From the NCBI GenBank assembly GCA_045590195.1, contig JAZNQN010000035.1, positions 1-16,129 on the forward strand: DNA of 16,129 nucleotides. The letters are read 5' to 3'. The stretch is from JAZNQN01 sp045590195. GTDB lineage: Bacteria > Bacillota > Clostridia > UMGS1883 > UMGS1540. How positions within the stretch are numbered: the first letter of the stretch is position 1; each line of letters starts with the position of its first letter. The notes under the pieces are model-generated. The model was not told the DNA's origin and searched no databases. It worked only from the letters and a program-made list of their open reading frames with translations. The position numbers and the translations under genes were made by a program. This document shows positions 14,041 to 16,129 of the stretch, piece by piece.

Positions 14041-15324
14041 ATGCCGAAAAAAATTGTTTTTGGATTTTTAATAATTATTTTAATAGGTGCTGTGCTTTTA
14101 TCTATGCCATTTTCATCAAAAAGCGGACAGAGCACTCCTTTTCTTCATTGCGTTTTTACCGCAACCTCGGCAACATGTGTTACGGGGCTTATAGTTTACG
14201 ATACATATTCTCACTGGTCGGCGGCAGGACAGGGGATAATTCTTTGCCTTATACAAATAGGCGGCATTGGCTTTATGAGTATTATTACAATGCTTTCAAT
14301 TTTCTTAAAACGAAAAATAAGCCTTAAAGAAAGAATTCTTATAATGCAATCCTCAGGCGGCGTAAGGCTTAGCGGAGCGGTGCTGCTGATTAAAAGAATT
14401 ATAATTGGAACAGTTTTTTTTGAAGGTGTGGGGGCGATTGCACTTGCCACAAGGTTTTGCCCGAAAATGGGCTTTTGGCAAGGGATTTATAATGCCGTTT
14501 TCCACTCGATTTCAGCCTTTTGTAATGCAGGCTTTGACCTTATGGGGAAATACGGAGAGTTTTCATCCCTTACAACTTTCAAAGGCGATTGGGTTGTTAA
14601 TATTACAATAATGTCACTTATCATAATAGGCGGCATTGGCTTTATTGTTTGGAGCGATTTTGCAAAGTGGAAATTTAAGTTTAAAAAATATGAGCTTCAC
14701 TCGAAAATTGTTTTAACCGTAACTGCGGTACTTATAGCTTTGCCGGCTGTTTTGTTTATGATTTTTGAAAACATTTCGCCAATGGAGGCGTTTTTTCACT
14801 CGGTAACCCTTAGAACTGCGGGCTTTAACACTATTGACCTTTCTGCCCTTTCTGAAAGCGGAAACGCCCTTTCCATAATGCTTATGGCAATTGGCGGGAG
14901 CCCCGGCTCTACGGCAGGTGGCATAAAAACAACAACCTTTGTAGTACTTATTTTAAGCGCCGTAGCATCCACAAGGCAAAGTGGCAGCATAACAGTTTTT
15001 AAAAGAAGAATAGAAGGGGAACAGGTGCGTCAGGCAGCGGCAGTTTTAAGCATTTTTACGGCACTTACATTTACGGCAAGCCTTATAATGTGCCATTTTG
15101 AGCCTTATTCCCTTACAGATATTTTGTTTGAGGCGGTTTCAGCAGCAGGCACAGTTGGGCTTACAAAGGGCATAACGCCACTGCTTTCGCCTATATCGCA
15201 TATTATACTTATAATTTTAATGTTTGCCGGAAGGGTTGGGGGAATTACGCTTATGCTGACGCTTGCAAGGCAGAAAAACGACGCTCTTTCCACCCGGCCG
15301 GTCGAAAAAATTTTAATTGGATAG
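14041..15324 (+). CDS. ktrB: Potassium uptake protein KtrB/TrkH family, membrane subunit
   Basis: This is the ion-conducting subunit of a Ktr-type K+ (or Na+-linked K+) uptake system. At 427 residues it has KtrB rather than TrkH (~480) length. The four pore-loop filters are visible, each with its glycine: TSATCVTGL (Gly49), SAFCNAGFD (Gly164), TLRTAGFNT (Gly261) and AAGTVGLTKG (Gly373). GGSPGSTAGGIKTTT (285-299) is the conserved loop before the third-repeat gate. Ten or so hydrophobic segments are present. TAGGAG precedes the ATG. The stop codon lies within the ribosome binding site of ktrA 10 bp downstream, the usual partner arrangement. Confidence 0.96.
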   Translation: MPKKIVFGFLIIILIGAVLLSMPFSSKSGQSTPFLHCVFTATSATCVTGLIVYDTYSHWSAAGQGIILCLIQIGGIGFMSIITMLSIFLKRKISLKERILIMQSSGGVRLSGAVLLIKRIIIGTVFFEGVGAIALATRFCPKMGFWQGIYNAVFHSISAFCNAGFDLMGKYGEFSSLTTFKGDWVVNITIMSLIIIGGIGFIVWSDFAKWKFKFKKYELHSKIVLTVTAVLIALPAVLFMIFENISPMEAFFHSVTLRTAGFNTIDLSALSESGNALSIMLMAIGGSPGSTAGGIKTTTFVVLILSAVASTRQSGSITVFKRRIEGEQVRQAAAVLSIFTALTFTASLIMCHFEPYSLTDILFEAVSAAGTVGLTKGITPLLSPISHIILIILMFAGRVGGITLMLTLARQKNDALSTRPVEKILIG

Positions 15325-15334
15325 GAGAATAATT

Positions 15335-15982
15335 ATGAAATCAGTTCTTGTTATAGGTCTTGGAAGATTTGGAATTCATGTTGCACAGAAAATGCAGGAG
15401 CTTGGAAACGATGTTATGATTGTTGACAAAAATGCGGAAGTTATTGAGGAGTTTGCGCCTCAGTTTACCGATGCACTTGTGGGCGACTGTTGCCACGAGG
15501 CGGTACTGAGGTCGGTAGGGGTTAATAATTTTGATATTTGTTTTGTTGCTATGGGTGAAGATTTTCAGTCGTCGGTTGAAATTACTATGCTTTTAAAAGA
15601 GCTTGGTGCAAAAAAAGTAATTTGTAAGGCAAACAGCATCCGTCAGGCAAAAATACTTGAAAAAACAGGAGCAGACGAGGTTGTTTACCCTGAAAGAGAA
15701 ATTGCCGAAAAGCTCGCAGTTCGATGCAATGAAAACAATATTTTTGATTTTGTAAAGCTTACTTCCGAATATTCTATTTATGAAATTCCCGTTAACGAAA
15801 AGTGGGTTGGAAAAACCATAATGGAGCTTGATATAAGAAAGAATTTCGGCATAAACATTATTGCAGTTAAAAAGGGCGAAGCGCTTTATCCGGCTCCCGG
15901 TGGCGGATATGTTTTTGAAAAAGATGATCATATTTCAGTTATAGGAAAATCGGGAGATGTATTTAAGGTTGCCAAAAAATAA
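15335..15982 (+). CDS. ktrA: Potassium uptake regulatory subunit KtrA/TrkA family (RCK protein)
   Basis: This cytoplasmic RCK protein forms an octameric gating ring on KtrB. The 215 residues contain an RCK_N Rossmann domain (VLVIGLGRFG at 4-13; Asp31 at the end of strand 2 for ribose binding; LVGDCCHEAVL at 48-58; CFVAMGEDFQSSVEITMLLK at 69-88) and an RCK_C domain (about 140-215), which in Firmicutes KtrA binds c-di-AMP. ATG 15335 has an ATAGGAGA site 7 nt upstream. A TTG at 15317 in frame would overlap ktrB and is rejected. Adenine-nucleotide gating (ATP opens, ADP closes) is known for the family. Last gene of the unit. Confidence 0.96.
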   Translation: MKSVLVIGLGRFGIHVAQKMQELGNDVMIVDKNAEVIEEFAPQFTDALVGDCCHEAVLRSVGVNNFDICFVAMGEDFQSSVEITMLLKELGAKKVICKANSIRQAKILEKTGADEVVYPEREIAEKLAVRCNENNIFDFVKLTSEYSIYEIPVNEKWVGKTIMELDIRKNFGINIIAVKKGEALYPAPGGGYVFEKDDHISVIGKSGDVFKVAKK

Positions 15983-16047
15983 ATGCGAGAAAAGCCGCTC
16001 ACTCATAAGGAATATTCGCCTTAAAATATACGATTTTGGCGCCTAAC

Positions 16048-16094
16048 TGCATAAAAAATGCTTATAATCCGTCAAGGATTAATGCACATTTTTT
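16048..16094 (+). terminator. Possible terminator after ktrA
   Basis: An imperfect stem (TGCAT 16048-16052 with ATGCA 16082-16086; inner AATCC-GTCAA-GGATT at 16066-16080) is followed by six T's (16089-16094). The internal bulge is large, so the call is weak. The sequence from 15983 to the window end otherwise shows no ORF or known element apart from a short TAAGG/CCTTA stem near 16008-16025. Confidence 0.35.
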
Positions 16095-16129
16095 CTTTGT
16101 TATGCATCCAAACTTATAAATTTTAAGGT

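Overview
The window looks like a chromosomal segment of an endospore-forming, low-to-moderate-GC member of the Firmicutes, most likely class Clostridia. The evidence is a complete eight-gene spoIIIA operon, an HrcA/CIRCE-controlled hrcA-grpE-dnaK heat-shock cluster, a DnaK lacking the N-terminal-domain insert of Gram-negative DnaK, SLH-anchored surface protein genes and strong AGGAGG-type ribosome binding sites. A palindromic intergenic repeat (CCCTCAGTC ... GGGAGCC type) resembles repeats I associate with gut Clostridia. That last point is recollection, not a search.

Layout. Positions 1-4775 are on the minus strand: dnaK (truncated by the window edge), grpE, a 329-bp gap filled with nested inverted repeats, hrcA with a perfect CIRCE operator and a TTGACT-17-TATCTT promoter, then tmcAL (tRNA-Met wobble cytidine acetylation), which starts with TTG. 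The rest is on the plus strand. Divergent from tmcAL is spoIIIAA-AB-AC-AD-AE-AF-AG-AH (4875-9262), tightly packed with 4- to 26-bp overlaps or short gaps. Next come a secreted CHAP-domain cell-wall hydrolase (9353-10114) and a monocistronic SLH surface protein with its own promoter and terminator (10147-12077). The window ends with a five-gene unit behind a TTTACA-17-TATAAT promoter: an amidohydrolase, two half-size CHR (ChrA-type) transporters, and a KtrB/KtrA potassium uptake system (12079-15982).

How the genes work together. HrcA binds CIRCE and represses its own operon, which makes the DnaK/GrpE chaperone pair. The SpoIIIA proteins form the mother-cell half of the SpoIIIA-SpoIIQ channel between mother cell and forespore. 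Several of them are short versions here. The CHAP hydrolase and SLH protein belong to the cell envelope. The last unit joins a soluble hydrolase to putative anion and potassium transport.

No transposase, phage gene, CRISPR array, rRNA or tRNA was seen. Most of the window is conserved core genome. The least explained parts are the repeat-filled hrcA-grpE gap, the five tandem ~75-residue repeats of the SLH protein, and the amidohydrolase-ChrA-ChrA-KtrB-KtrA gene set.
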